DNA of 64,000 nt from Chthonomonas sp. UBA2362 (GTDB lineage: Bacteria; Armatimonadota; Fimbriimonadia; Fimbriimonadales; Fimbriimonadaceae), in assembly GCA_002344135.1 (NCBI GenBank), contig DDTO01000004.1, positions 234,473 through 298,472 of the forward strand. Reading direction: 5' to 3'. The notes beneath the pieces were generated by a model. It worked only from the letters and a program-made list of their open reading frames with translations. It was not told the DNA's origin and did not search any database. Position numbers and translations under genes: made by a program. The stretch's first letter is position 1. The number at the start of each line of letters is the position of its first letter. This document shows positions 33,357 through 41,583 of this stretch, in pieces.

Positions 33357-34010
33357 ATGAATCGACTTCTTGCCCTCGGGGCCGCCTTCGGCCTCGCCGC
33401 TTTCGCGTGTCCCTCCGATCCTACCGTCGAGGAGCTTCTGTCCGGCATGCGCAAGGCCTACCGCGAAACGAAGACGGCGAACTTCCAGACGAAGTCGGAA
33501 ATCCGGGAAGCCGGTCAGGAGCTCACTGTCGTGCTCGACGGGCAGTTCATGTCACCCAACAAGATGAAGGTGAGCTTCACTGGGGTGCCGAGCGGGGCGG
33601 TGACGCTCTACTGCGACGGGGCGAAGGTCTCGGTCGCGATCGAAGGGAAAGTCGTACGGAGTATGGACTACTCGCTCGACAGCCTCGGGCGCTCGCTGTT
33701 TGCCAACCTCGAGACGCTGTGTTTCTTCGACTGGAAGCGCCAGCTCTCGACCGAACAGGGCGGCAACATGCAAAAGAGCAAGTTGAAGATCGTCAAGGAG
33801 GACTGGAACGGAGAGTCCTGGCTCGTCCTGGAAGAGCATGCCCCCGAGCAGAAGGTGGAGGTCCGCTACTTCGTGGACCCCGATACGAAGTTCATCTGGC
33901 GCACCGTGGCGACGATGATCGGCGACAAACAGCCGTTCATGGATGCCCGGATCGTCAAGCTCGAACTAAACCCGACGATCGACGAGAAGGTCTTCTCGCC
34001 GCCGAAGTAA
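33357..34010 (+). CDS. LolA-like exported protein
   Basis: 217 residues with a signal peptide ending near Ala-Cys (possible lipobox Leu-Ala-Ala-Phe-Ala-Cys). The mature part is an incomplete barrel of antiparallel strands (KTANFQTKSEIRE, FMSPNKMKVSF, VTLYCDGAKVSV, VEVRYFVDPDTKFIW), typical of LolA/LolB-like and DUF2092 outer-membrane carrier proteins. Partner transport function is inferred only. It has the same fold class as the N-terminal part of the protein at 31134-32054. The stop lies 4 bp from that of coxD on the opposite strand. Confidence 0.7.
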   Translation: MNRLLALGAAFGLAAFACPSDPTVEELLSGMRKAYRETKTANFQTKSEIREAGQELTVVLDGQFMSPNKMKVSFTGVPSGAVTLYCDGAKVSVAIEGKVVRSMDYSLDSLGRSLFANLETLCFFDWKRQLSTEQGGNMQKSKLKIVKEDWNGESWLVLEEHAPEQKVEVRYFVDPDTKFIWRTVATMIGDKQPFMDARIVKLELNPTIDEKVFSPPK

Positions 34011-34014
34011 GACC

Positions 34015-34434
34015 CTAGTGGCCGATTGCAGGAGAGGCGCTTTCCGTGGTCATGAGGCGGCTGTCGGCGGCTGGCGGTACGTAAGGGCCTCGAGGCAGAG
34101 CGGTCTCGGCGCCCGCCTCCCAACCCGCGACAGGCTCCCACGAGCGGGTCATGTAGTCGCAGTACATGAGGAACATGAGGAGGAACCAGACGAAGCCGGT
34201 GATCGCCCACATCTTCGTAAGCTTCGTCCCGTACTTGACACCCATGAAGACGGCGATGACGAGGCTCGCCTTAATAATGGCGATCGTCATGGCGATGGCG
34301 TTGTTGATGTAGCTGTTGTCGGTGAAGTGGACTTCGTAGACGAAGATCGTCAGGCCCATCAGCACGAAGAGGATGACGAGGACGCCGAAGTACGTCTTGA
34401 TCGGGACGATGTGGTGAGAGTGGTTCTCGCTCAT
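34015..34434 (-). CDS. coxD: Cytochrome c oxidase subunit IV (caa3 type)
   Basis: 139 residues with three transmembrane helices (YFGVLVILFVLMGLTIFVY, AMTIAIIKASLVIAVFMGV, WAITGFVWFLLMFLMYC), the layout of CoxD/CtaF-type fourth subunits of caa3 oxidases. His-rich N-terminus. Last gene of the respiratory operon, 3 bases after coxC. Assembly or stability role in the oxidase; no redox centre. Confidence 0.85.
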   Translation of the reverse strand: MSENHSHHIVPIKTYFGVLVILFVLMGLTIFVYEVHFTDNSYINNAIAMTIAIIKASLVIAVFMGVKYGTKLTKMWAITGFVWFLLMFLMYCDYMTRSWEPVAGWEAGAETALPRGPYVPPAADSRLMTTESASPAIGH

Positions 34435-34437
34435 GGC

Positions 34438-35163
34438 TTATCTCGGGATCAGATAGAACAGCGGGAAGAGGAAGATCCAGACGAGGTCGACGAAGTGCCA
34501 GTAGAGGCCGACCATTTCGGTGTTGACGTAGTCTTGCGCGGAATGCGTCTTCTTCCAGTGGAGGTACATCAGCGCCCCGATGACGATGATGCCGACGATG
34601 ACGTGGAGGGCGTGGAGCCCGGTGAGGGTGAAGTAGAGGCTGAGAAACAGTTGGGCGATGTTCTCGGGCACTGCGGCGATAGCGGGGTCGTTGTGAGCAC
34701 TCTCTAGGTTCCAGGTGAAGTTGGTGGTCGGGAGAAGACCGTGGCTGATCTTGGGCTGCCATTCCCATATCCACTTGATGACGAGGAAGGCGACGGCGCA
34801 GACCTGCACAGCGGCTAGGTTCATCAGTACGCGGCGGTGGTCCTTCTTCTGGGCGTAGTGGACGGCGACCGCCATGCAGAAGCTGCTGATCAGTAGGATG
34901 GTCGTGTTGATGCCGCCGGGAACGACGTCCAGCAGGCGATGGACCTGATAGAACTCGTTCTGATACTTCCAGCGGTAGATACTGTACATCACGAACAGCA
35001 CGCCGAAGAACATGATCTCGGTCACCAGGAAGGTCCACATCCCGACCACGTAGCTTTCGCTCTGCTGGTCCATGTCCTCGTACTGGTGCTTCAGCAGTGG
35101 ATCGTGGCCGTGCCCGTGCTCGTGTTCGACGGGCCCGAGTTTGTCCTGCGCGGTGATTTCCAT
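34438..35163 (-). CDS. coxC: Cytochrome c oxidase subunit III
   Basis: 241 residues. CoxC/CyoC-type integral membrane protein: helices around residues 38-60, 78-98, 110-130, 170-195 and 215-238, with the conserved FFGVLFVMY, HYAQKKDHR and FTLTGLHALHVIVG (His-Ala-Leu-His) motifs and a final WHFVDLVWIFLFPLFYL. Stabilises proton uptake and lipid or oxygen access in the oxidase. Three bases separate it from coxA, and the same distance from coxD. Confidence 0.93.
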   Translation of the reverse strand: MEITAQDKLGPVEHEHGHGHDPLLKHQYEDMDQQSESYVVGMWTFLVTEIMFFGVLFVMYSIYRWKYQNEFYQVHRLLDVVPGGINTTILLISSFCMAVAVHYAQKKDHRRVLMNLAAVQVCAVAFLVIKWIWEWQPKISHGLLPTTNFTWNLESAHNDPAIAAVPENIAQLFLSLYFTLTGLHALHVIVGIIVIGALMYLHWKKTHSAQDYVNTEMVGLYWHFVDLVWIFLFPLFYLIPR

Positions 35164-35166
35164 GGG

Positions 35167-36855
35167 TTAGAGGTCCTCCTGATGCGCGACGTGGGTGGTG
35201 TCGTGATGGTGGGCAGATTCGGCGGCGTCGGCCTCGGGGTCGTAGTCGTACGCCTCCTCGGTGACGACGGGCGTCTCATAGAAATTGTAGGTCGGCGGCG
35301 GGGAGTCTGTCTCCCATTCGAGGCCTTTGGCTCCCCACGGGTTGGGTCCGGCTTTGGGACCACTTCGCAGGGAAGAGGTGAGATAGAAGGCGGGGATGAT
35401 GAGGCCGATCGCGAGGAACGACGCGCCCGCGGTCGACAGGATGTGCCAGATCTGCCAGTCGGGCTCGAAGTAATAGTAATGCCATCGCCGGGGCATCCCG
35501 AGAAAGCCCAGGATGAACTGCGGGAAGAAGGTGAGGTTGAAACCGAGGAAGACGATGACGGCGTTAACCTTGCCCCAAGCGTCGCTGTACATCCGGCCGA
35601 ACATTTTCGGCCACCAGAAGTGCAGCCCTCCGAGGAAGGCCATGAGCGTTCCGCCGACCATGACGTAATGGAAGTGCGCGACGACGAAGTAGGTCCCCGT
35701 GAGGTGGACGTCGGTGGAAAGGGAAGCGAGGTACAGGCCGGTGAGGCCGCCGATGACGAAGAGCCCGATGAAGCCCAGGGCGTAGATCATCGGGGTGTTG
35801 AAGTGGATCGAGCCCTTGTACATCGTCGAGGTCCAGTTGAAGACCTTGACGGCGGAGGGGACCGCTACGAGGAAGGAAACGAAGGAGAAGACGATGCCCT
35901 GGTACATCGATTGACTGGAGACGAACATGTGGTGTCCCCAGACGATGAAGCCAAGGCCCGCGATCGCCAAACTCGACATCGCGACGAACTCGTAGCCGAA
36001 GATGCGCCTTCGACTAAAGCAGGCGATGATTTCGGATATGACGCCCATGCCCGGCAGGAGCATGATGTAGACCGCTGGGTGCGAGTAGAACCAGAACATG
36101 TGCTGGAAGAGCACCGGGTCACCGCCGAGCTCTGGACTGAAGACACCCACCCCGAACGCTCGCTCGACCACCACGAGAGCAAGGGTGATCGCGACGACCG
36201 GCGTACCCAGCATGATGATGACGCTCGTTGCGTACTGTGCCCACACGAAGAGGGGTAGCCGGAACCACGTGAGCCCAGGTGCCCGCATCTTGTGGACGGT
36301 GACGATGAAGTTGAGGCCGGTTGCGATCGACGAGAATCCCGCGATGAATGCTCCGACAATGGTGATCGTGACCTGGGAGTTACTGTAGAGCGAACTGTAG
36401 GGCGTGTAGAAGGTCCAGCCCGTGTCGACGCCACCCATCAGGAGGCCGGCCATCATGCAGGCTCCACCGATCATGTAGAGGTACCAACTCAAGAGATTGA
36501 GTCGGGGGAAGGCGAGGTCTCTCGCGCCGATCATGATCGGCAAGGCGAAGTTGCCCAGCACCGCCGGCACAGAGGGGATCAGGAAGAAGAAGATCATGAT
36601 GATCCCGTGGGCCGAGAACATCTTGTTGTAGGTCTCCGAGGTCATCAGGGTGCCCTGCGGAGAGGTGAGTTCGAGGCGGATAAGGCCCGCAGCGACACTG
36701 CCGAGGAAGAAGAAGAACGAGATGCTGATGAGGTACAGCACCGCGATGCGCTTGTGGTCACCGGTCAGCAGCCACGAGGCGATCGTGTGCTTGACGTTGA
36801 GATAGTTCTCTCTCGGTTCTTCGGGTGCGCTGGTCGGTTCGAGAACGGCGCTCAT
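35167..36855 (-). CDS. coxA: Cytochrome c oxidase subunit I, A2-type
   Basis: 562 residues, 12 transmembrane helices. Catalytic subunit with low-spin haem and the haem-CuB centre. His ligands are in SAHGIIMIFFF, WFYSHPAVYIM (CuB His with cross-link Tyr), WGHHMF (CuB pair) and VAHFHYVM. The helix VI motif reads Tyr-Ser-His-Pro-Ala-Val-Tyr: the Glu of A1-type oxidases is replaced by the Tyr-Ser pair, so this is an A2-type haem-copper oxidase with a modified D channel. Starts with ATGA overlap on the coxB stop. Reduces O2 using electrons from the CoxB CuA site. Confidence 0.96.
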   Translation of the reverse strand: MSAVLEPTSAPEEPRENYLNVKHTIASWLLTGDHKRIAVLYLISISFFFFLGSVAAGLIRLELTSPQGTLMTSETYNKMFSAHGIIMIFFFLIPSVPAVLGNFALPIMIGARDLAFPRLNLLSWYLYMIGGACMMAGLLMGGVDTGWTFYTPYSSLYSNSQVTITIVGAFIAGFSSIATGLNFIVTVHKMRAPGLTWFRLPLFVWAQYATSVIIMLGTPVVAITLALVVVERAFGVGVFSPELGGDPVLFQHMFWFYSHPAVYIMLLPGMGVISEIIACFSRRRIFGYEFVAMSSLAIAGLGFIVWGHHMFVSSQSMYQGIVFSFVSFLVAVPSAVKVFNWTSTMYKGSIHFNTPMIYALGFIGLFVIGGLTGLYLASLSTDVHLTGTYFVVAHFHYVMVGGTLMAFLGGLHFWWPKMFGRMYSDAWGKVNAVIVFLGFNLTFFPQFILGFLGMPRRWHYYYFEPDWQIWHILSTAGASFLAIGLIIPAFYLTSSLRSGPKAGPNPWGAKGLEWETDSPPPTYNFYETPVVTEEAYDYDPEADAAESAHHHDTTHVAHQEDL

Positions 36856-37859
36856 CGTTCGGCTCCTGGGGTGGGGCTAGCGGGGATCGGCGGGCTAGCC
36901 ACGACGTCCGTCGCCGGGGCCTGCCCGAGGGTCTTGATGTACTCGGTCAGCTGCAAGATCTGCTCTTCCGAGACCTGGCTCTTCTCGTAAACCGGCATCG
37001 TCTTGTCGTAGCCGGTCACCAAATGACGGTACGGATCGTAGATCGCATCGCGAATGTAGGCGTTGTCGGCGACGACCATGCTGCCGTCCTTAAGCTTTCG
37101 CTGGGAGCCGAACAGCCCGTACAGGGTCGTGCCTCGTTCGTTGTCCTTGTCGCCGTGGCAGGTGCCGCAGGCGAGGCGTTCGTAAAGCTGTTTGCCGGCT
37201 TGGGCCATAGAGGTCGGAGTGGCGATGAAGCGGTTGCCACCCTTGGCGACCCACTCCTGGTATTCCTTCTTTGGGAGGACGTAGACGTAGCCGCCCATTT
37301 CGGAGTGCTGTGTGCCGCAGTGCATCGCGCAGAGGATGTGGAACTTGCCCGGCTTCGTTGGGGTGAACCAGAAGGACGTGTATCTGCCCGGGACGACGTG
37401 CCACTGGAGGCGAAACTCGGGGATGTAGAAGGCGTGAATCACGTCCTGCGAGATCATCGTCAGCTGAACGGGTTCCCCCAGCGGGACATGGAGTTCGTTG
37501 TTCTCCCGTATCCCGTTGGTGTGTTGGATCTGCCACATCCACTGCTTTCCGATGACGAAGACCTGCATCGCGTCCTTCGGCACCTTATAGAGGTCCACGA
37601 ACTGCTGAGTGCTCCACGCGAAGATTGCTATCGCCATTCCGAGGGGGATCACCGACCAGGCGATTTCGAGCTTCGTGTTGCCGTGGGGGGCGTTGCTCCG
37701 GTCCGCCTTGTTCTTGTGGTTGTACTTGAGCGCTAGGAACAACACTGCGACATAGACGCCGATTGTAAAGAAGATCGTGAGCGCCGTAATCGTGTAGAAC
37801 AGGGCGTCGTGCTTCCCGGCATGTTCGCTGGCGGCTTCGGGTCGAATCGGAAAGTTCAT
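36852..37859 (-). CDS. coxB: Cytochrome c oxidase subunit II with fused cytochrome c domain
   Basis: 335 residues: two N-terminal transmembrane helices (about 20-45, 65-85), the CuA cupredoxin domain (about 98-200) and a C-terminal cytochrome c domain with CGTCH near residue 230, so the enzyme is caa3-type. CuA ligands are His142, Cys177, Cys181, His185 and Met188. The motif reads Cys-Ala-Met-His-Cys-Gly rather than Cys-x-Glu-x-Cys: the normally conserved Glu is Met. Overlaps sco and coxA by 4 bp each (ATGA). It accepts electrons from the alternative complex III cytochromes. Confidence 0.95.
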   Translation of the reverse strand: MNFPIRPEAASEHAGKHDALFYTITALTIFFTIGVYVAVLFLALKYNHKNKADRSNAPHGNTKLEIAWSVIPLGMAIAIFAWSTQQFVDLYKVPKDAMQVFVIGKQWMWQIQHTNGIRENNELHVPLGEPVQLTMISQDVIHAFYIPEFRLQWHVVPGRYTSFWFTPTKPGKFHILCAMHCGTQHSEMGGYVYVLPKKEYQEWVAKGGNRFIATPTSMAQAGKQLYERLACGTCHGDKDNERGTTLYGLFGSQRKLKDGSMVVADNAYIRDAIYDPYRHLVTGYDKTMPVYEKSQVSEEQILQLTEYIKTLGQAPATDVVASPPIPASPTPGAER

Positions 37860-38704
37860 ACTTGTGGACTCCCCTCGGGCTTGGTGGGCCGGGGCAAGGC
37901 GGCCCGACGATTTTTGAGGGCCATTCGAACGATGGAAAAGGCCACGATGGCAAGGGTGAGGCCGCCAGCGATCTGGCTGATTCGCATGACGTTGAGGGTG
38001 ATCTCACCGGTTCGGAGGTCGCGGTTGAGGCACCCGAACCACTTGGCCTCCGTGGTAACGGCGCCGATCTTCTGCTGACCAGCGTCCTTGAGCGAGTTCA
38101 GCACCATCTTGGGCACATAAACGACGTCTATGAAGTACTTCGAGAGGTGACCATCCGGCGTGGCGATCATGATTGCGGCCGGGTGGTCGATCAGCCCGGT
38201 ATCGGGGTCGTAGGTGTAACGAAAGCCTAGGGCCTTCGTGAGCGGCTGGATCGATTCCTGCTTGCCGACGAGAAAGTGCCAGCCATCCTCGAGGCCAGGG
38301 CGATTGAACTTAGCGAGCGTTTCCTTTTCGACGCCCGCCGCCATTTCCGGGGTTTCCTTGGGGTGGACGCTGAAGGTGACGATCTCGTAGTCTCGGCCCG
38401 GCTCGAAGTTCTTCATCCCTTTAACCGCGCCGATCACGCCGTCGAGGGTCATCAGGCAGATGCCCTTGCAACCGTAGAACACCGGAACAACAATGACGGG
38501 CTTGTCCTTGAAGTAGTTGCCCAGCTTGACGGTCTTACCATGCTCGTCGGTCCACTCGGTGTTCAGCGGCAAGAGGGTATCGAGGTTCTGGTCGATGCCA
38601 ATGTCACGATCGGGCGGAGTGGGCGGGCTTTGACCTGGAGCCTGAGCCCACAGGCTCGAGCAGACCAACGCAAATGCCATCGTAATGAGAGTCTTAGCCA
38701 CCAT
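37856..38704 (-). CDS. SCO1/SenC copper chaperone
   Basis: 282 residues: signal peptide or N-terminal anchor, thioredoxin-like domain with the copper-binding CKGIC (Cys-x3-Cys) and the later His in DHPAAIMI, and a C-terminal transmembrane helix (about 245-265) with Arg-rich end. Delivers copper to CuA of CoxB on the outer face of the membrane. The ATG overlaps the upstream gene by 11 bp and the stop overlaps coxB (ATGA), matching its partner. Confidence 0.92.
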   Translation of the reverse strand: MVAKTLITMAFALVCSSLWAQAPGQSPPTPPDRDIGIDQNLDTLLPLNTEWTDEHGKTVKLGNYFKDKPVIVVPVFYGCKGICLMTLDGVIGAVKGMKNFEPGRDYEIVTFSVHPKETPEMAAGVEKETLAKFNRPGLEDGWHFLVGKQESIQPLTKALGFRYTYDPDTGLIDHPAAIMIATPDGHLSKYFIDVVYVPKMVLNSLKDAGQQKIGAVTTEAKWFGCLNRDLRTGEITLNVMRISQIAGGLTLAIVAFSIVRMALKNRRAALPRPTKPEGSPQV

Positions 38705-39215
38705 GAGTCGCTCCTTCGGGGGATGTCGGAGTGGTTTCGACGCCGCCCTCGGTCGATGGAGCAGGCTCCCCGGACGGGGCCACTCCGGGCATCGCCGGTT
38801 CAGGCTGAGGAACGCCTCGCTCCGCGAAGCCTTTCTGGAGGGCCATTTCCATGGCGACCTCCACTGGAATGCGAACGACGCCCTTGTCTTTGTCGACCCA
38901 ACCGTACGTGGTCAGCCGAACGTTCTCCTCGCGCCTCAGGGTCGCAATGTCCTTTACGGCGGTCACATTGGTCTGCAGCTGCGGGGAGTCCTTGGCGGCC
39001 AATGGGGAGGTACGAACAGGGGGGTGAGGCTTCGAGCCCAACAGACCGAAGGCCCAAACGACGCCGATGCCGATAAGCACGCTGAACGTCGTGAAGACGA
39101 AGAAGCCTATGGCCGCCTTGCTGATGAGCGGCACGTCCACGTCGCGCGTGTCGTAGCCGAGCTTCTGCATCTCCTCGATTTGGGCGTTTGCTTGTTCCGG
39201 GTCGGGTTTATGCAT
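38694..39215 (-). CDS. Membrane-anchored protein of the ACIII/caa3 cluster
   Basis: 173 residues. One transmembrane helix (about 35-58), then an outer part with a 'RREE..RLTTYGWVDKDKGVVRIPVEVAMEMALQ' type segment (residues about 94-128), recognised as a conserved small protein between ACIII and oxidase genes in several phyla, and a Pro/Glu-rich tail. No cofactor motif. Role unknown; possibly links ACIII to the oxidase. Overlaps actF by 8 bp and sco by 11 bp. Confidence 0.75.
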   Translation of the reverse strand: MHKPDPEQANAQIEEMQKLGYDTRDVDVPLISKAAIGFFVFTTFSVLIGIGVVWAFGLLGSKPHPPVRTSPLAAKDSPQLQTNVTAVKDIATLRREENVRLTTYGWVDKDKGVVRIPVEVAMEMALQKGFAERGVPQPEPAMPGVAPSGEPAPSTEGGVETTPTSPEGATHGG

Positions 39216-40380
39216 GGTGCGGTTCGGCCTCCAGGAGCCGAGTGTCGTAGGTAGGAATGACGGAGCCGGTGCGAATCACCGAGCCGAAAACGATGAGCCA
39301 GAGCCCGCCGACCAGGGCGAGCGCGGCGAGGTCGCGCGGGTCGAAGCCAGTTTGTCTCATGCCCGGGATCACGTTCCAATACATGTCCACGATCCGCATG
39401 AGAAAGATCAGCACGACCACGCCGAGGAGGATGCGGGGGTTGCTCTTGGTTCTCGGAGCCAAGAGCAGCGTCCAAGGGACAAAGAACCCGAAGACCACGT
39501 TGATCGCACCGAGCACGTTCCAAAACTCGCCGACTTGGCTGATCCGGCGATCGACATAGTATCGGGTGTATTCCGGCAGGTTGCCGGACCAAGTGATGAT
39601 GAACTGGGACAGCGTCACGTAGCACCAGAACATCGTGAAGGCGAAACAAAGGTTGCCCAAGTCCTTGGTCAGTTGCGGCGAGATGATCTCGCTGTAGGGC
39701 TTCTTCGCCCGGTTCCAGCAAAGGATGATGGTGCCGAGGCTGAGTGCCGCCAAAGCGCCACTGGTGACGTACCAGAACCCGTAAATCGTGCTGCCCCAAT
39801 GGGGGTCGATGGACATCACCCAGTCGGTGATTGCGAAGGTGACGCTGACGACGAAGACCACGATTCCAGGAGCGGAAAGGTTGGTGCGGAAAATCGCCCG
39901 CTTGGGATCGGGGCTCTTGTCATCGGCCAAGGAGGACGCCCGCAGAATCCAGGCGAGACCGAACCAGACGAAGAAATACAGGACGGTTCGAACCAGGAAC
40001 CAGGTCTCGTTCAGGTAGTACTGCTTTTCGACCGCGAGTTTGGCCAGTTCTCCGGGATGGGCCCAGTGGTAGATCTTGCCCAGGTTGAGGGCGATCGGTA
40101 TCCAGGCGATAAACATCCAGACGAACATCCAGGGACCGCCACCCGCCTCATAGAGGCGAACGACGGCCGTCCCCCAACTGCCGCGGGTCGTGTGATAGAG
40201 CAGGGTCACGCCGAAACAGCCGAGCGTAAGAGCCATCACCATCACCCACGCGAACAGATAGGAGTGGAACATCGCGCTCTGGTCGCTCATTCCGGCGGCA
40301 ATCCCGATGCCGCCCAAGATAGCGAGTCCGATGCCGATCGAGCGGGCCATGCCGAGGTGGACGGTGTTCTTGGCTTCCAT
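39208..40380 (-). CDS. actF: Alternative complex III subunit ActF
   Basis: 390 residues with about ten transmembrane helices. Quinone-binding/NrfD-like subunit 2 of alternative complex III: GGGPWMFVWMFIAW, FVVSVTFAITDWVMSIDPHWGSTIYGFWYV and LFGFFVPW-type helices. With ActC it forms the membrane part that oxidises menaquinol or ubiquinol. Four bases after actE, overlaps the next gene. Confidence 0.9.
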   Translation of the reverse strand: MEAKNTVHLGMARSIGIGLAILGGIGIAAGMSDQSAMFHSYLFAWVMVMALTLGCFGVTLLYHTTRGSWGTAVVRLYEAGGGPWMFVWMFIAWIPIALNLGKIYHWAHPGELAKLAVEKQYYLNETWFLVRTVLYFFVWFGLAWILRASSLADDKSPDPKRAIFRTNLSAPGIVVFVVSVTFAITDWVMSIDPHWGSTIYGFWYVTSGALAALSLGTIILCWNRAKKPYSEIISPQLTKDLGNLCFAFTMFWCYVTLSQFIITWSGNLPEYTRYYVDRRISQVGEFWNVLGAINVVFGFFVPWTLLLAPRTKSNPRILLGVVVLIFLMRIVDMYWNVIPGMRQTGFDPRDLAALALVGGLWLIVFGSVIRTGSVIPTYDTRLLEAEPHHA

Positions 40381-40384
40381 AGGT

Positions 40385-40993
40385 CTAGTTGCCCTCTCCG
40401 GTCGGCGGTGTCTCCAGTTGGGAAAGCTGGTCGTTCGGAACGTCCTGGATACGTCCGTTCTGGCTCGTCTGGAGCACGCGAAGCCAAGCCACGATCGCCC
40501 AGCGGTCCGCCGGGTCGACGTTGGGTGCCTGCCGATACATCACCCCGTATCCGTTGGTGATCACATCGTAGAAGTGGCCCACTGGCATCTCTCGAAGCCG
40601 ATCCGTGTGGTAGCTCGCGGGCGGACGAGCGAGAACCAGGCCTCGCTGGGCGATCATGCCTTTGCCGTCGCCGATGCGGCCGTGGCAATGCGAGCAGTAG
40701 ATGTTGAACCGCTCCTGTCCCCTCTCGAGGACCTCCTTAGTAACTTTGATCGGGAACCGATCGATCATCTTCCCGTTCTCGAAACCGGTGAAGTAGGCGT
40801 CGTCGAGCCGAACCTGTCCTCGGGCCACAGTGCCAGAGACTGGGGTTCGCGAAGCCGATTGACCCTCCCACGAACTGAAGCCGGACAGCGCCTGCGACTT
40901 GGCCTTTGGCTGTACCCACATGTCGGTGTGGCAGCCGGCCGCAAGGACGACGAGTCCGAGGGCAGCCAGGCGAAGACGGCGGATGTAACGCAT
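40385..40993 (-). CDS. actE: Alternative complex III cytochrome c subunit ActE
   Basis: 202 residues from ATG 40993, which overlaps the actD stop (TGATG). Lipobox Leu-Ala-Ala-Gly-Cys near residue 20, then one mono-haem cytochrome c domain (IYCSHCHGRIGDGKG, distal Met in YGVMY). Membrane-anchored outer cytochrome that takes electrons from ActB/ActA to the oxidase. The longer frame upstream (to 41869) is a shadow of actD. Confidence 0.9.
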   Translation of the reverse strand: MRYIRRLRLAALGLVVLAAGCHTDMWVQPKAKSQALSGFSSWEGQSASRTPVSGTVARGQVRLDDAYFTGFENGKMIDRFPIKVTKEVLERGQERFNIYCSHCHGRIGDGKGMIAQRGLVLARPPASYHTDRLREMPVGHFYDVITNGYGVMYRQAPNVDPADRWAIVAWLRVLQTSQNGRIQDVPNDQLSQLETPPTGEGN

Positions 40994-41583
40994 CAGTAGT
41001 CCTCCTTCGGTTCGGCGACTTCGCAGACGTTGTGGGCTCCCAAGCTTTGCAAGAAGTCTTTCGTTTTGCCTGGATCGAACATCGGGTCCTGGCTCTCTAC
41101 GCAGAGGAAGAAGCTCGTCTGGGAGGCCAATTCGAAGCGCTCCGCGTCGAAAATCGGGTGGAAAGGCTTGGGGAGGCCGTTCAAGGCGAGCATCCCGAAG
41201 AACGCGGTGAGCGAGGCGAAGAGGATCGTGCACTCGAACGTTACGGGCACGAACGAGGGCCAACTGAACAGCGGTCGGCCACCGACGTTCAGCGGGTAGT
41301 CGATGACCGCGGTGAAGTAGATGAAGGCTAGCCCCGCCGCACCACCGAAGAGTCCGGCGAAGAAGATCATCCACTTGATGCGAGGGTCGAAGAACTTGAT
41401 CGCATCGTCGAGGCCGTGGACGGGGAACGGTGTGTAGGCGTCGAGGCGGGTGTAGCCCGCCTCGCGCGCTCGCTCGGCGGCATCGAGGATCTCCTCGGGG
41501 GAGAGAAACTCCGCGACGATCCCGTACAGCGTGGGTTTGCCGCCTCCGGTGCCGTGAGCCGATTCGTGTGCGACGGCCGCCAT
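40993..41583 (-). CDS. actD: Alternative complex III subunit ActD (DUF3341)
   Basis: 196 residues: small soluble N-terminal domain (about 15-70, YGIVAEF...YTRLDAYTPFPVHGL), then two transmembrane helices (WMIFFAGLFGGAAGLAFIY and ECTILFASLTAFFGML), then a conserved C-terminal part ending in DPGKTKDFL. Structural subunit of ACIII without redox centre. The ATG directly follows the actC stop. Confidence 0.92.
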   Translation of the reverse strand: MAAVAHESAHGTGGGKPTLYGIVAEFLSPEEILDAAERAREAGYTRLDAYTPFPVHGLDDAIKFFDPRIKWMIFFAGLFGGAAGLAFIYFTAVIDYPLNVGGRPLFSWPSFVPVTFECTILFASLTAFFGMLALNGLPKPFHPIFDAERFELASQTSFFLCVESQDPMFDPGKTKDFLQSLGAHNVCEVAEPKEDY

